NCBI GenBank assembly: GCA_051252415.1
Contig: JBPOGA010000002.1
Span: forward strand, 186,001 to 250,000
DNA from: JBPOFY01 sp051252415
GTDB lineage: Bacteria; Verrucomicrobiota; Verrucomicrobiia; Opitutales; Coraliomargaritaceae
Length of the DNA: 64,000 nucleotides
Direction: 5' to 3'
Shown: positions 49,446 to 58,420 of the stretch, piece after piece
Layout of the letters: every line of letters begins with the position of its first letter
Numbering within the stretch: position 1 is the stretch's first letter
Program-made: the position numbers and the translations under genes
The notes under the pieces: generated by a model
The model's database searches: none
What the model was told of the DNA's origin: nothing
Seen by the model: the letters and a program-made list of their open reading frames with translations, nothing else

Positions 49446-50759
49446 ATGGAAATTTTGGTAGGTCTGGTAGTCGGTGTGATCCTAGGTGGTGGGCTCGTCT
49501 TCATTGTGCTCAGTAGCTCGCAGAAACAGACCAAGCAAGCCCTCTCGCAAGCAGAAGACGAACGTGACGCGTTGCGCATTCAGCATGCCGAAGCCAAAGA
49601 GGCCCTCGCCGCACTCAATGCACAACGTGATGCGGAACTCAAAGCCGCCGCAGAAAAACTCGCGCTACTTGAAGAGGCCAAAACAAAGCTACAAGACAGC
49701 TTCAAAGCACTGTCCTCTGAAGCACTGTCCAAAAATAACGAGTCCTTCCTCAATCTCGCGAAGACCACTCTAGAGAAATACCAAGAAGGTGCGAAGGGCG
49801 ACCTTGAGAAGCGCCAGCAAGCGATCAACAAGACTGTGGAGCCTGTCGGCGAAGCGCTGAAAGTGTTTAACGAACGCGTCAGTAAAATCGAAGAACGGCG
49901 CACTGCGACTGACGCGAGCCTCAAGCAACAACTACAGCAGCTCGCTGAGTCACAAATACAGCTCAGCAAAACCACAGGTAGCCTCGTGCAAGCATTGCGC
50001 GCCCCACAAGTCCGCGGACAATGGGGCGAAATGCAACTCCGCCGCACAGTTGAAATGGCTGGCATGCTCAACCGCGTTGATTTCCTAGAACAAGCATCAG
50101 TCGACACCGAAGATGGCCAACGCCAGCGGCCTGATATGCTCATCAACCTTCCAAATGGCCGCCAAGTCGTCGTCGACTCTAAGGTCCCACTTGCGGCCTA
50201 TCTCGATGCACTCGAAGCAGAAGATCCCGATGTGCAAACCGAGCGTATGCGTGCCCACGCGCGCCATGTTCGCGACCACATCAAGGGCCTCTCTGCCAAA
50301 TCATATTGGACACAGTTTGAGAATGCCCCCGAGTTTGTTGTGCTCTTTATTCCGAACGAAACGATCTTTAGCGCCGCCCTAGAACAAGACCCTCAATTGA
50401 TAGAGCAAGGCGTGAACAATCAAGTGATCATCGCTACCCCAACAACTTTGATCGCACTACTCAAAGCCATCGCCTTTGGTTGGCAGCAAGATGCCATCGC
50501 ACGCGAAGCCAAGCAAATCGCAGCTCTCGGCAAAGAACTCTACGATCGTATCGGCGTGGTCGCCGGACACTTTGCCAAGCTTGGCAAGAGCCTCGATCAA
50601 TCTGTTGGCCATTACAACAAAGCGATCAATTCAGTCGAAAGCCGTCTACTCGTGACAGCAAAGAAATTTGAGGAGCTCGAAAGTTCATCACTTGAACCAC
50701 TCCCCGAAACCAAACCGATTGAAAAAATCCCGATACTGCCAAAAGAAGATGTGTCGTAA
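49446..50759 (+). CDS. rmuC: DNA recombination protein RmuC
   Basis: 437 residues from MEILVGLVVGVILGGGLVF (ATG 49446, preceded by GAGG); the frame begins 46 codons earlier without support. An N-terminal membrane helix is followed by a long coiled coil (~25-150) and the RmuC nuclease-like domain: PQVRGQWGEMQLRRTVEMAGM, DMLINLPNGRQVVVDSKVPLAAYLDALE, FIPNETIFSAAL and VIIATPTTLIALLKAIAFGW. The family limits DNA inversions at repeats, which is notable in a REP-rich genome. The D-x-K pattern in VVVDSKVP fits a PD-(D/E)XK nuclease. Confidence 0.93.
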   Translation: MEILVGLVVGVILGGGLVFIVLSSSQKQTKQALSQAEDERDALRIQHAEAKEALAALNAQRDAELKAAAEKLALLEEAKTKLQDSFKALSSEALSKNNESFLNLAKTTLEKYQEGAKGDLEKRQQAINKTVEPVGEALKVFNERVSKIEERRTATDASLKQQLQQLAESQIQLSKTTGSLVQALRAPQVRGQWGEMQLRRTVEMAGMLNRVDFLEQASVDTEDGQRQRPDMLINLPNGRQVVVDSKVPLAAYLDALEAEDPDVQTERMRAHARHVRDHIKGLSAKSYWTQFENAPEFVVLFIPNETIFSAALEQDPQLIEQGVNNQVIIATPTTLIALLKAIAFGWQQDAIAREAKQIAALGKELYDRIGVVAGHFAKLGKSLDQSVGHYNKAINSVESRLLVTAKKFEELESSSLEPLPETKPIEKIPILPKEDVS

Positions 50760-50785
50760 AAACAAAACAGAATCTAGCGATTAAG

Positions 50786-51007
50786 GTAGGGCTCGCGCTT
50801 GGAGACTGTCTCAAAATTGCGAAAAGTATCCTATTGAAGCGTCGGGCTCCGTCCCGACATTGCGTCAGAGTCAGCCTTACTAAGGTTAGAGGTCCGGACG
50901 GAGCCGGACGCTCCCATTTATTGAATTTTGAGACAGTTTCCTTGCGCGATGCTGGCAATATCCTAGTCCGTTAGAGCAGTGAAGCGTCGCGCAAGCGAGA
51001 CACCTAC
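50786..51007. repeat. REP pair, left half split by a MITE
   Basis: The left REP starts GTAGGGCTCGCGCTT (50786-50800) and resumes as TTGCGCGATGC (from 50942) after the MITE. The right REP (50982-51007) reads GTAGGTGTCTCGCTTGCGCG on the minus strand. Both belong to the family seen at 10785-10811. The TAG stop of speA (51004-51006) is part of the right GTAG. Confidence 0.8.
50801..50941. mobile_element. MITE-like element with 18-bp terminal inverted repeats
   Basis: 141 bp. Termini GGAGACTGTCTCAAAATT and (reversed) GGAAACTGTCTCAAAATT match at 17 of 18 positions. The interior has two hairpins in inverse orientation (GTCGGG/CCCGAC at ~50842 and GTCCGG/CCGGAC near 50892). No ORF. A short TT direct repeat flanks it. 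It is probably mobilised by a transposase outside the window. Confidence 0.8.
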
Positions 51008-52929
51008 GTTTTCAAATAAGTCGGGCCACGCAGAATCTCGGTATACTCATCCAGCATACGTGTCCCTTCACGAGGTCGAATCAAGTCAGCCTTGGTCGCC
51101 CGATCTATTTGCTTCTTCATCATACGAGTCATGATATGCCCATCATATTGCGTGAAGCCTAAGACATCATTCGTCGTAAAGCCCTTTATGCTATCTTCAA
51201 TATAGAAACCGTCGTCCTCGTCATCTTCTAAGAAGACGTGCACCTCATTCACACGACCGAAAAGATTATGCAAATCACCCATGATATCCTGGTAGGCACC
51301 CACCAAGAAGAAACCTAAGTAGTATGGTTGCTTCGCTTTCAGCTCATGAAGGCGCAAGGTGTGGCGAACATCTTCGACATCCGTAAACTTTGAAACCTTT
51401 CCTTCACTGTCGCAGGTAATATCAACAAGCGTGGCATCGACATCGGGCGATTCATTGAGACGCATTAAGGGCGCAATTGGGAAGAGTTGATCACAAGCCC
51501 AATGATCAATGAGCGACTGAAAGACCGAGAAGTTGCATACGTATTGCTCAGCCATCATTTGCGGCAACGATTCTAACTCTTCAGGAATGTAACTATCTCC
51601 CTTTGTATGCACAACGAGCTCCTTACATATCAGCCAATAAGTCGCATCCGCTTCCGCGCGCTCGGTAAGATTTAGATAGCCTAGATTAAACAAATTATTC
51701 GCCTCTTCCTTTTTCTGCTGCGCGTCGTGATAACGCTCCAAGGACGATGAGTTATGCTCATTCGCCAAAATAGCATCTAAATCCTTGAGCACCATATTGC
51801 GCTTCTTACTATTAGACTTCTTCAACGCCACTGAAGTCTTTGAAATCGTATCGCATACTTCAGTGACTAAAATCGAATGCGGCGCGACGATCGCCCGCCC
51901 ACTTTCAGTAACGATATCTGGCACGGGCACACCCGCATCATCGCAGACACTCTTGATGTTATATACTACGTCGCGTGTGTATTCACGCATTGTGTAATTC
52001 ATCGAACTCTCGTAATTACTCCGCGAGCCATCGTAGTCGATTCCTAGGCCACCTCCGACGTCCATTAACTGCATTGGCAAACCTAGTTTGTGTAATTCGC
52101 AGAAGAAGCGAGCCGCTTCAACAGTGGCCTTTTTGATCGTCTGTATATTCGGCACCTGTGAGCCGATATGAAAGTGCACGAGTTTCACACAATTCGCCAG
52201 GCCTGCACGTTTGAGGCGACGAATCGCATCTATAATTTCGGGACTGGTGAGGCCAAATTTCGCATCTTCACCTGCCGAGCTCGCCCACTTCCCCTCGCCT
52301 GCAGTGGATAACTTTACACGAAACCCGATCAACGGATCCACGCCCATTTTCTTTGAAATGTTGATAATGCGTGGCACCTCGCTGAGCTGCTCAACAACCA
52401 AGTATATCTCTTTCCCGATACGACGACCATTCAGCACAAGACGGATAAATTCATCATCCTTGTAGCCGTTGCACATAATCAACGACTGCATATTCTTATG
52501 CATCGCAAGCGCGATCATCAACTCTGGCTTACTGCCACACTCAAGACCGTAATTAAATTCTTTACCCGCGGCCTGAATCTCTTCCACGACTTCGCGGAGT
52601 TGATTCACCTTAATAGGAAAGACCCCTCGATAGCGCCCTTCATAAGCTTCATCTTTGATCGCCTCAGCAAATAATCGATTCAACTCCACCACACGTGTGC
52701 GCAGCAAATCTTGGATACGAATCGTCAGCGGGAGCTTCAGCCCCTTACCAATCGCCTCTTCGACAATATCGTGAATCCGAATCGTGCGTTGATCAGCTTC
52801 TGGATGCACTAACATGTAGCCATCTTCATCCACAGAAAAGTGCCCGCCGCCCCATCGCTTCAAACCATAATATGCTTCTGCATCATCAATAGACCAGGGC
52901 GTGTCGTTTTGCTCTTCAGGAGGCAACAT
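51004..52929 (-). CDS. speA: biosynthetic arginine decarboxylase
   Basis: 641 residues from MLPPEEQNDTPWSIDDAEAYYG (ATG 52929); the frame adds 17 codons upstream. PLP-dependent alanine-racemase-fold enzyme that converts arginine to agmatine, the first step of one putrescine route. Visible are the PLP lysine in FPIKVNQLREVVEEI, the glycine-rich GGGLGIDYDGSRSNYESSMNYT, HFHIGSQVPNI, and VTESGRAIVAPHSILVTEV. The length is close to E. coli SpeA (658). The TAG stop lies within a REP GTAG signature. speB is not adjacent; gcvH lies upstream on the same strand. Confidence 0.95.
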   Translation of the reverse strand: MLPPEEQNDTPWSIDDAEAYYGLKRWGGGHFSVDEDGYMLVHPEADQRTIRIHDIVEEAIGKGLKLPLTIRIQDLLRTRVVELNRLFAEAIKDEAYEGRYRGVFPIKVNQLREVVEEIQAAGKEFNYGLECGSKPELMIALAMHKNMQSLIMCNGYKDDEFIRLVLNGRRIGKEIYLVVEQLSEVPRIINISKKMGVDPLIGFRVKLSTAGEGKWASSAGEDAKFGLTSPEIIDAIRRLKRAGLANCVKLVHFHIGSQVPNIQTIKKATVEAARFFCELHKLGLPMQLMDVGGGLGIDYDGSRSNYESSMNYTMREYTRDVVYNIKSVCDDAGVPVPDIVTESGRAIVAPHSILVTEVCDTISKTSVALKKSNSKKRNMVLKDLDAILANEHNSSSLERYHDAQQKKEEANNLFNLGYLNLTERAEADATYWLICKELVVHTKGDSYIPEELESLPQMMAEQYVCNFSVFQSLIDHWACDQLFPIAPLMRLNESPDVDATLVDITCDSEGKVSKFTDVEDVRHTLRLHELKAKQPYYLGFFLVGAYQDIMGDLHNLFGRVNEVHVFLEDDEDDGFYIEDSIKGFTTNDVLGFTQYDGHIMTRMMKKQIDRATKADLIRPREGTRMLDEYTEILRGPTYLKT

Positions 52930-52997
52930 AGCGCTAATTATCGTAAATGAGACTTTTTCTTCACGCTGACGGCCGAACACCGCAACGCTACATTAGT

Positions 52998-53384
52998 TTA
53001 TATGAGTTCGCTATATGCTTCAGGGCTTAAGAGCGAGGCCAATTGGTCAGGATCTTGAACCTTTACCTTCAGCAGCCAACCTTGGCCAAAAGCATCTTGA
53101 TTTAATAGCTCTGGCGTAGAGTCCGCCTCTTCATTGATTTCGATCACTTCAGCATTTATCGGCATATAAAGATCCGATGCTGCTTTGACTGATTCAACGA
53201 CACCAAAGGTCTCACCCTCTTCAAAAGTAGCTCCGACGTCAGGAAACTCAACGAAGGTAATATCACCAAGGCTCTCTTGCGCGTAATGGGTAATTCCCAC
53301 AGTTGCGGTGCCATCGTCGTGTAGACGCAGCCACTCATGATCTTTCGTATAAAGAAGGTCTTTCGGTAATTCGCTCATGCTCAA
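52998..53384 (-). CDS. gcvH: glycine cleavage system H protein
   Basis: 128 residues, or 126 from the inner ATG (MSELPKDLLY). Lipoyl carrier that shuttles the aminomethyl group between the P, T and L proteins. The conserved parts are YTKDHEWLRLHDDGTATVGITHYAQESLGDITFVEFP and GVVESVKAASDLYMPINAEVIEIN, where the Lys of ESVKAAS is the lipoylated residue. The P and T protein genes are not in the window. It is followed on the same strand by speA (68 nt). Confidence 0.96.
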   Translation of the reverse strand: MSMSELPKDLLYTKDHEWLRLHDDGTATVGITHYAQESLGDITFVEFPDVGATFEEGETFGVVESVKAASDLYMPINAEVIEINEEADSTPELLNQDAFGQGWLLKVKVQDPDQLASLLSPEAYSELI

Positions 53385-53422
53385 CTAAAAGCGACCTTCA
53401 ACGGATTTTGGCAAGCTAGAAG

Positions 53423-53938
53423 CTATATGCTTTGCTCGAAAAACTCAAGAATTTGCTCAATCGTGGTCTTGTGCTCCAGCGGTGTGATTTCACCAGCTTC
53501 AAGACGACGGTCTGCCTCAAGCGCTTGCTTGGCCATACGCTCAAACGGGTCTGAACCAGTAGAAGTAGGAACAAGGCCGCTCTTCATCTGAGTTTCCATC
53601 TTGCGCGGCTCTAAATCAACATAGTATCCAAGATCTTCAGAGAGACCAAAGCGGATTAAGTTTTGACTCTTATCATTTGGCACTGGGGAGAAATATTTCA
53701 CCGCAGAGTTGTAACCATATTTCTCTAAGCGCACTTCGTGGGTCACCTTACGTGGAAGCTTCGTAACGATAGGGGTGATACCGATGGGCTCGCCATTGAT
53801 ATAAACACTCGCCTCAGTTGGAAACGAAAGGATGACAACCTCCTGTGGCACTCCACGCTGCATTGACTCACAACCAGTGAATGTAGCGGCTAGCACTACT
53901 GCGACGCCTGCGAAAAGAGAGATATATTTAGATTTCAT
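53423..53938 (-). CDS. PEGA domain lipoprotein
   Basis: 171 residues. The signal peptide ends in lipobox FTGC (MKSKYISLFAGVAVVLAATFTGC, Cys23). The PEGA domain is VVILSFPTEASVYINGEPIGITPIVTKLPRKVTHEVRLEKYGYN. It is followed by an alpha-helical tail (DPFERMAKQALEADRRLEAGEITPLEHKTTIEQILEFF). PEGA domains are surface beta-sandwiches of unknown ligand. Probably an outer-membrane lipoprotein. Confidence 0.88.
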   Translation of the reverse strand: MKSKYISLFAGVAVVLAATFTGCESMQRGVPQEVVILSFPTEASVYINGEPIGITPIVTKLPRKVTHEVRLEKYGYNSAVKYFSPVPNDKSQNLIRFGLSEDLGYYVDLEPRKMETQMKSGLVPTSTGSDPFERMAKQALEADRRLEAGEITPLEHKTTIEQILEFFEQSI

Positions 53939-54132
53939 GTGATACCGTGGGGATAATTGGAGTAGATTAGCTTTAATGGGACTTTGCGGTCAAGACTTTA
54001 GAATCTGAGAAATAGCGCCGCATCAGCATTAATAATCTTGAAGCTGAAGGGCTGTATTCATCAACTGAAAGCAGTGCTATTCGACCTCTTTTTTGTAAGA
54101 TTTTATTAATTACACAGCATAGCACCCATCCA

Positions 54133-55179
54133 ATGACATTTGCATTCATTATAGCGATCATCTTCACTATCAGCATTTCAGCTCTCTGCTCGATCCTAGA
54201 GGCTATGATATTGAGCACGACAACCGCGGAGATTGAAGGCTTAAAAAAGGCGCATGCTATACGAGGTGCCCTACTCGAAAAATACAAACTTGAATTGGAG
54301 GAAACCAGTTCTGCGATTCTTAGCTTAAATACAATCGCGAATACACTCGGGGCGACTATGGTAGGCGGACTTGCAGTACAGATCTGGCCGGATGATTCCA
54401 ACATCTTGCTGAAAGTCTCCAGCGTGATGGCTCTAGCCATCTTATTTTTCTCAGAGATCATCCCAAAAAATATGGGCGTTTTGTATCGTCCCGCGTTGCA
54501 ACCAATCTTGATATTTCCGCTTTCTTGGCTCTGCGCCGTCATGAAGCCGATTTCAACGGTCGTGGGTATCTTAGTCCGATTCTTACTACGTCCTAGCGTA
54601 ACGGCGACTGACAGTGACGAGGAAATCATTTTGCTCGCAGAGAAGAGCGCCAAGGAAGGCACACTCACCCCGAATGAGCGCGACATGATCAATAATGCGC
54701 TCAGCCTAGACGAGCTATTGGTCAACGAGATCATGACACCTCGCACGGTCATTCATGCCATCGATGGCCAAGAAACGATCGGCTCGCTCTTTCATAAATC
54801 GAGCGATGTCCCCTTCGCGCGCATCCCCGTTTACCACGATCAAACCGACAACATTACAGGCATCGTCCGCCGTCGCGACATCTTGAGGGCTAAAGCTCAA
54901 GATCAAGACGACATGCGCATTGCAGACCTTGCAAGCGATCCAATCTTCGTGCCAGACAATGCCTCCGCATCCGACGCATTACAAACATTCCTCAAAAAGC
55001 ACCAGCAGCTAGCCATCGCAGTCGACGAGTTTGGTTCCATGTCTGGTGTCATCACCATGGAGGACGTATTCGAACATATCATCGGCCAAGAAATCTTTGA
55101 GGACGACGATCCAGCAGTCGATATGCGCGAACTGGCTCGCCGCCGCCAATACGCCGAAAAGCACAAACAACGGCGCTAA
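54133..55179 (+). CDS. hemolysin family protein (CNNM/CorC type, DUF21 and CBS domains)
   Basis: 348 residues. The N-terminal DUF21 domain has three membrane segments (FAFIIAIIFTISISALCSILEAMILS, VMALAILFFSEIIPKN, PILIFPLSWLCAVMKPI). Then come two CBS repeats (VNEIMTPRTVIHAIDGQETIGSLFHKSSDVPFARIPVYHDQ, IADLASDPIFVPDNASASDALQTFLKKHQQLAIAVDEFGSMSGVITMEDVFEHIIG). The family is linked to magnesium or cobalt transport and to membrane stress. The usual C-terminal CorC/HlyC domain is short or missing. It converges on hemB with 2 nt between stops. Confidence 0.9.
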   Translation: MTFAFIIAIIFTISISALCSILEAMILSTTTAEIEGLKKAHAIRGALLEKYKLELEETSSAILSLNTIANTLGATMVGGLAVQIWPDDSNILLKVSSVMALAILFFSEIIPKNMGVLYRPALQPILIFPLSWLCAVMKPISTVVGILVRFLLRPSVTATDSDEEIILLAEKSAKEGTLTPNERDMINNALSLDELLVNEIMTPRTVIHAIDGQETIGSLFHKSSDVPFARIPVYHDQTDNITGIVRRRDILRAKAQDQDDMRIADLASDPIFVPDNASASDALQTFLKKHQQLAIAVDEFGSMSGVITMEDVFEHIIGQEIFEDDDPAVDMRELARRRQYAEKHKQRR

Positions 55180-55181
55180 AA

Positions 55182-56198
55182 CTAGACAAGGCTTTTCGCG
55201 TATTCTTTTGCGAAGTAAGTAAGAATCATGTCCGCACCCGCACGACGGATAGCTAACAATGACTCATCGCGACATTTTTCTAAATCGAGCCAGCCATTTT
55301 GCGCGGCTGCCATAATTTGCGCATATTCACCAGATACTTGATACGCAGCCAATGGTAGCTCCGTCTCTTCACGCACTTCGCGTATGATATCTAAATACGG
55401 GCCCGCGGGCTTCACCATCAAAATGTCAGCACCCTCTTCTTCGTCTAGAGCAATTTCTGTGAGCGCCTCACGACGATTTGCCGGATTTAATTGGTAAGTG
55501 CGCTTGTCTAGACCCTTCGTCCCAGCACTCGTAGAACTACCGACTGCATCACGAAATGGGCCATAAAACGCCGATGCAAATTTTGCGGAATAAGCCATAA
55601 TGCCAGTCAACTCGTAACCATTGGCATCCAATTCATCACGAATCGCACCTACTCGACCATCCATCATATCTGATGGAGCCACGAGGTCGACACCAGCTTC
55701 AGCAGCCAGCACGGCCATCTCTGCCAAAACCTCCACAGTCGCATCGTTGGCCAAGTCGCCTGTGGCTAAATCCAACAGCCCATCGTGTCCATGCGTCGTG
55801 TATGGATCTAAAGCCAAATCGGTTATCACAGCCATCTCGGGAAGCTCGGCCTTAATCGCACGTATCGCCCGCAGCACCAAAGTGCCCGGATTCGTCGCTT
55901 CGCGTCCATCGTCGCTCTTACAGCTTTCATCCAATTTCGGAAAAAGCGCCACAGCTGAGATCCCCAGTTCCAACAATGCGCGGCACTCCTCCAACAATAA
56001 AGGAATCGTCAAGCGCTCGATGCCTGGCATCGATGCAATCGGCTCTGCTGCCCCATCGCCATCGATCACAAAAACAGGCTGAATCAAATGCTGAGGCAAC
56101 ACCGACGTTTCATTTGCAAGTCCACGTAAAGCACCCGTGCGGCGCATGCGGCGCGGGCGACGTGTTAAGTCCAGACGATAGTTTGATGAAGCTGCCAT
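55182..56198 (-). CDS. hemB: porphobilinogen synthase (delta-aminolevulinic acid dehydratase)
   Basis: 338 residues. Condenses two 5-aminolevulinates into porphobilinogen in tetrapyrrole synthesis. Both Schiff-base lysines are visible, in MAYSAKFASAFYGPFRDA and ILMVKPAGPYLDI. At the metal site the zinc-type cysteines are replaced by Asp and Thr residues (DLALDPYTTHGHDG), so this is the Mg2+/K+-dependent type rather than the zinc type. hemH is also in this window but 7 kb away. Divergent from cysS, with 83 nt between starts. Confidence 0.95.
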   Translation of the reverse strand: MAASSNYRLDLTRRPRRMRRTGALRGLANETSVLPQHLIQPVFVIDGDGAAEPIASMPGIERLTIPLLLEECRALLELGISAVALFPKLDESCKSDDGREATNPGTLVLRAIRAIKAELPEMAVITDLALDPYTTHGHDGLLDLATGDLANDATVEVLAEMAVLAAEAGVDLVAPSDMMDGRVGAIRDELDANGYELTGIMAYSAKFASAFYGPFRDAVGSSTSAGTKGLDKRTYQLNPANRREALTEIALDEEEGADILMVKPAGPYLDIIREVREETELPLAAYQVSGEYAQIMAAAQNGWLDLEKCRDESLLAIRRAGADMILTYFAKEYAKSLV

Positions 56199-56281
56199 AA
56201 TGAGATACGATTATTTACTATTGGCACAAGCGGCCGATGCCACACAACTTTCAACGCACAATTCACAACTGCAACTCACAA

Positions 56282-57721
56282 ATGTCCGTCCAACTTTACG
56301 ATACTCTCAGCCGATCCGTCCAACCGCTCACTACAGAGAACGGTCAACCACTGCGTTTTTACTGCTGTGGTCCGACAGTCTATGGCCCTGCACACATCGG
56401 CAACTTCCGCACATTCTTGATCCAAGACACGCTTCGCCGTGTGCTCGAAGTCGATGGCACCGAGGTCAAGCACGTGCGCAATATCACCGACTTAGATGAT
56501 AAGACGATTCGCCAATCGATGGCAGAAGGCGTCTCACTGACTGATTTCACAGCAAAATGGACCGAGAAATTCCACGCCGATTGTGAAGCACTTAATATGC
56601 GCCCGCCAAGTATTGAGCCAAGCGCAGTTGCGCACATTCCACAACAAATAGCCCTTGTTGAAAAACTTGTCAAAAAGGGCAATGCCTATGCGACAGACGA
56701 TGGCTCTGTCTATTTCCGTGTTGGATCCTTCCAAGACTACGGTCGCCTCTCTAAGCTCAAGCAACGTGAACTCAAGACCCAGAACGAAAATTCCGCCGGT
56801 GAAGTGAACGACGCCGACGAGTATGACCGCGAATCGGTCACTGACTTTGTCCTGTGGAAATCGCGTAAGCCTGCAGACGGCGACAACTATTGGTCGAGCC
56901 CGTGGGGCGAAGGCCGCCCTGGCTGGCATCTAGAGTGCTCCGCCATGGTCGACAGCGCCTTTAACGGTGAAACCATCGAGCTCCACGGCGGCGGCATCGA
57001 CCTCTGCTTCCCGCACCACGAAAACGAGATTGCTCAATCCGAGTGCGCCCACGGCCACGACTTTTGCAAACACTGGTTTCACAGCGCCCACCTCATGGTA
57101 GAAGGTGCCAAGATGTCCAAAAGCCTCGGTAATCTCTACACGCTGGATGATCTACGCGAGAAAGGCATCAACCCGATGGAGGCCCGTTACACCTTGATCG
57201 CTGGTAGCTATCGCCAACAACTCAACTTCACATTCGACGGGCTGCATGCCTCGAAAAGCGCACTCACTCGCCTCGAACGCTTCACCGAAGCCCTCCTTGT
57301 AAAAACAGGCGAAGACAAAGATACCTTTAATGAGACCTACATTACTGCTGATGCACCCGAAGACTTCGGACGCCTCGCAAAGGCATGGGACGCACTACGC
57401 AACAATCTCAACACCGCAGCCTGCCTCGGTGCAATTTTCGGCCTTATCGGTTCGAACCCAGTAGCCGCACTCGATGCGGACGGTGCTCGTGCCATGCTTC
57501 GCGCATTCGGCAGCTTACTCTACGCGCTCGGCCTCGAACTCTTCACAGCCGAAGAAGCCACAATCAAAGCACCTGAAGAAGTCGTCGCCCTCGCCCAACA
57601 GCGCTGGGATGCCAAGCAAGCCAAAGACTGGGGAAAAGCCGATGAGTTACGCGATGCCCTACTCGAAAAAGGCTGGATTATCAAAGATACTAAGGAAGGC
57701 TTTGAGCTAGAATCCAAATAG
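56282..57721 (+). CDS. cysS: cysteinyl-tRNA synthetase
   Basis: 479 residues from MSVQLYDTLSRSVQP (ATG 56282); the frame runs 15 codons earlier. Class I synthetase with HIGH as PAHIGNFRTF and KMSKS as GAKMSKSLGN. The zinc ligands are Cys of CCGPTVYG, Cys of WHLECSAMV and the HHENEIAQSE His/Glu. GGGIDLCFPHHENE is diagnostic. The C-terminal anticodon-binding helices are complete. Confidence 0.96.
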   Translation: MSVQLYDTLSRSVQPLTTENGQPLRFYCCGPTVYGPAHIGNFRTFLIQDTLRRVLEVDGTEVKHVRNITDLDDKTIRQSMAEGVSLTDFTAKWTEKFHADCEALNMRPPSIEPSAVAHIPQQIALVEKLVKKGNAYATDDGSVYFRVGSFQDYGRLSKLKQRELKTQNENSAGEVNDADEYDRESVTDFVLWKSRKPADGDNYWSSPWGEGRPGWHLECSAMVDSAFNGETIELHGGGIDLCFPHHENEIAQSECAHGHDFCKHWFHSAHLMVEGAKMSKSLGNLYTLDDLREKGINPMEARYTLIAGSYRQQLNFTFDGLHASKSALTRLERFTEALLVKTGEDKDTFNETYITADAPEDFGRLAKAWDALRNNLNTAACLGAIFGLIGSNPVAALDADGARAMLRAFGSLLYALGLELFTAEEATIKAPEEVVALAQQRWDAKQAKDWGKADELRDALLEKGWIIKDTKEGFELESK

Positions 57722-57804
57722 TGCTCCCAAAAACATGAGGCATGTTGAAACTTTTTTGCCAGAGTTGCCGATACACAGATGAATCTAATCAACCAAATAC
57801 CTCT

Positions 57805-58320
57805 ATGAAAAAGATAACATACATACTACTCGCTCTACTATCATTCACTCTTTGCAACGCAACATTCGCAGGCTCCGAAGCAGGCAAAGACTCGGCACGT
57901 TACTACAAGAGCCACCCAGAAGAATTTGACGGCAAAACTGTTGACGTTGATTGCGTCATGGTGACTCGCATCAATGGCGGACCACAAGTGGAAGGTGTCG
58001 TATTTTTCATCGCTCACACCAAAGACGACGACAATAATGCAAGGGGCGGCTCCATCGTTGTTGCCGTGCTCGAGGATAAGGCAGACTCATTCCTGCGTAA
58101 ATACGGCAACACTATCGACCGCAATCGTGGTTCAACAGAGCGTGTAGACAGCAAACGTCTGCGTGGCACTTTCCACCTTCTCGACCACGGCCACGTGTAT
58201 ATCGATGTATCCAACGGTGAAGCACATAAAGCCATCGAAGAGCACAAGGAAATCGCCAAAGGAAACATCGGCAGAGGTGAAGGCGGCATCGGAGGCCGAG
58301 CAAATCCTAGAAGCCGCTAA
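57805..58320 (+). CDS. exported hypothetical protein
   Basis: 171 residues from MKKITYILLALLSFTLCNATFAGSE (ATG 57805), a clean Sec signal peptide cut after Ala22; the frame extends 21 codons further upstream. The mature domain looks like an OB-fold-type beta barrel: DGKTVDVDCVMVTRINGGPQVEGVVFFIAHT, GGSIVVAVLED, RLRGTFHLLDHGHVYIDVS. The C-terminus is Gly/Arg-rich (GNIGRGEGGIGGRANPRSR). I recognise no family name. It has its own terminator. Confidence 0.7.
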   Translation: MKKITYILLALLSFTLCNATFAGSEAGKDSARYYKSHPEEFDGKTVDVDCVMVTRINGGPQVEGVVFFIAHTKDDDNNARGGSIVVAVLEDKADSFLRKYGNTIDRNRGSTERVDSKRLRGTFHLLDHGHVYIDVSNGEAHKAIEEHKEIAKGNIGRGEGGIGGRANPRSR

Positions 58321-58346
58321 ACCGAATACATTCTAAATGAATTTCC

Positions 58347-58376
58347 AAAGACCATCCTCAGGGGTGGTCTTTTTTT
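58347..58376 (+). terminator. rho-independent terminator
   Basis: AAAGACCATCC / GGGTGGTCTTT stem (one G-U pair) followed by seven T. Its position also shows that the next gene cannot start upstream of 58376. Confidence 0.93.
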
Positions 58377-58420
58377 CGCGACTTATTGACGCACGCGATT
58401 GTTCCACTCATCAAGTGTTG

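Noticed and set aside
49580..50146. 188-codon minus-strand frame inside rmuC
   Set aside because: Antisense to the rmuC coiled coil; Ser/Arg/Leu-rich shadow with no motif.
53973..54752. 259-codon open frame on the minus strand opposite the CNNM transporter gene
   Set aside because: It is antisense to a gene with clear DUF21 and CBS motifs, is Ser/Ile/Met-rich without any domain, and has codon usage of a shadow frame.
55621..56082. 153-codon plus-strand frame inside hemB
   Set aside because: Fully antisense to hemB, whose catalytic motifs are intact; Ser/Ala-rich low-complexity translation.
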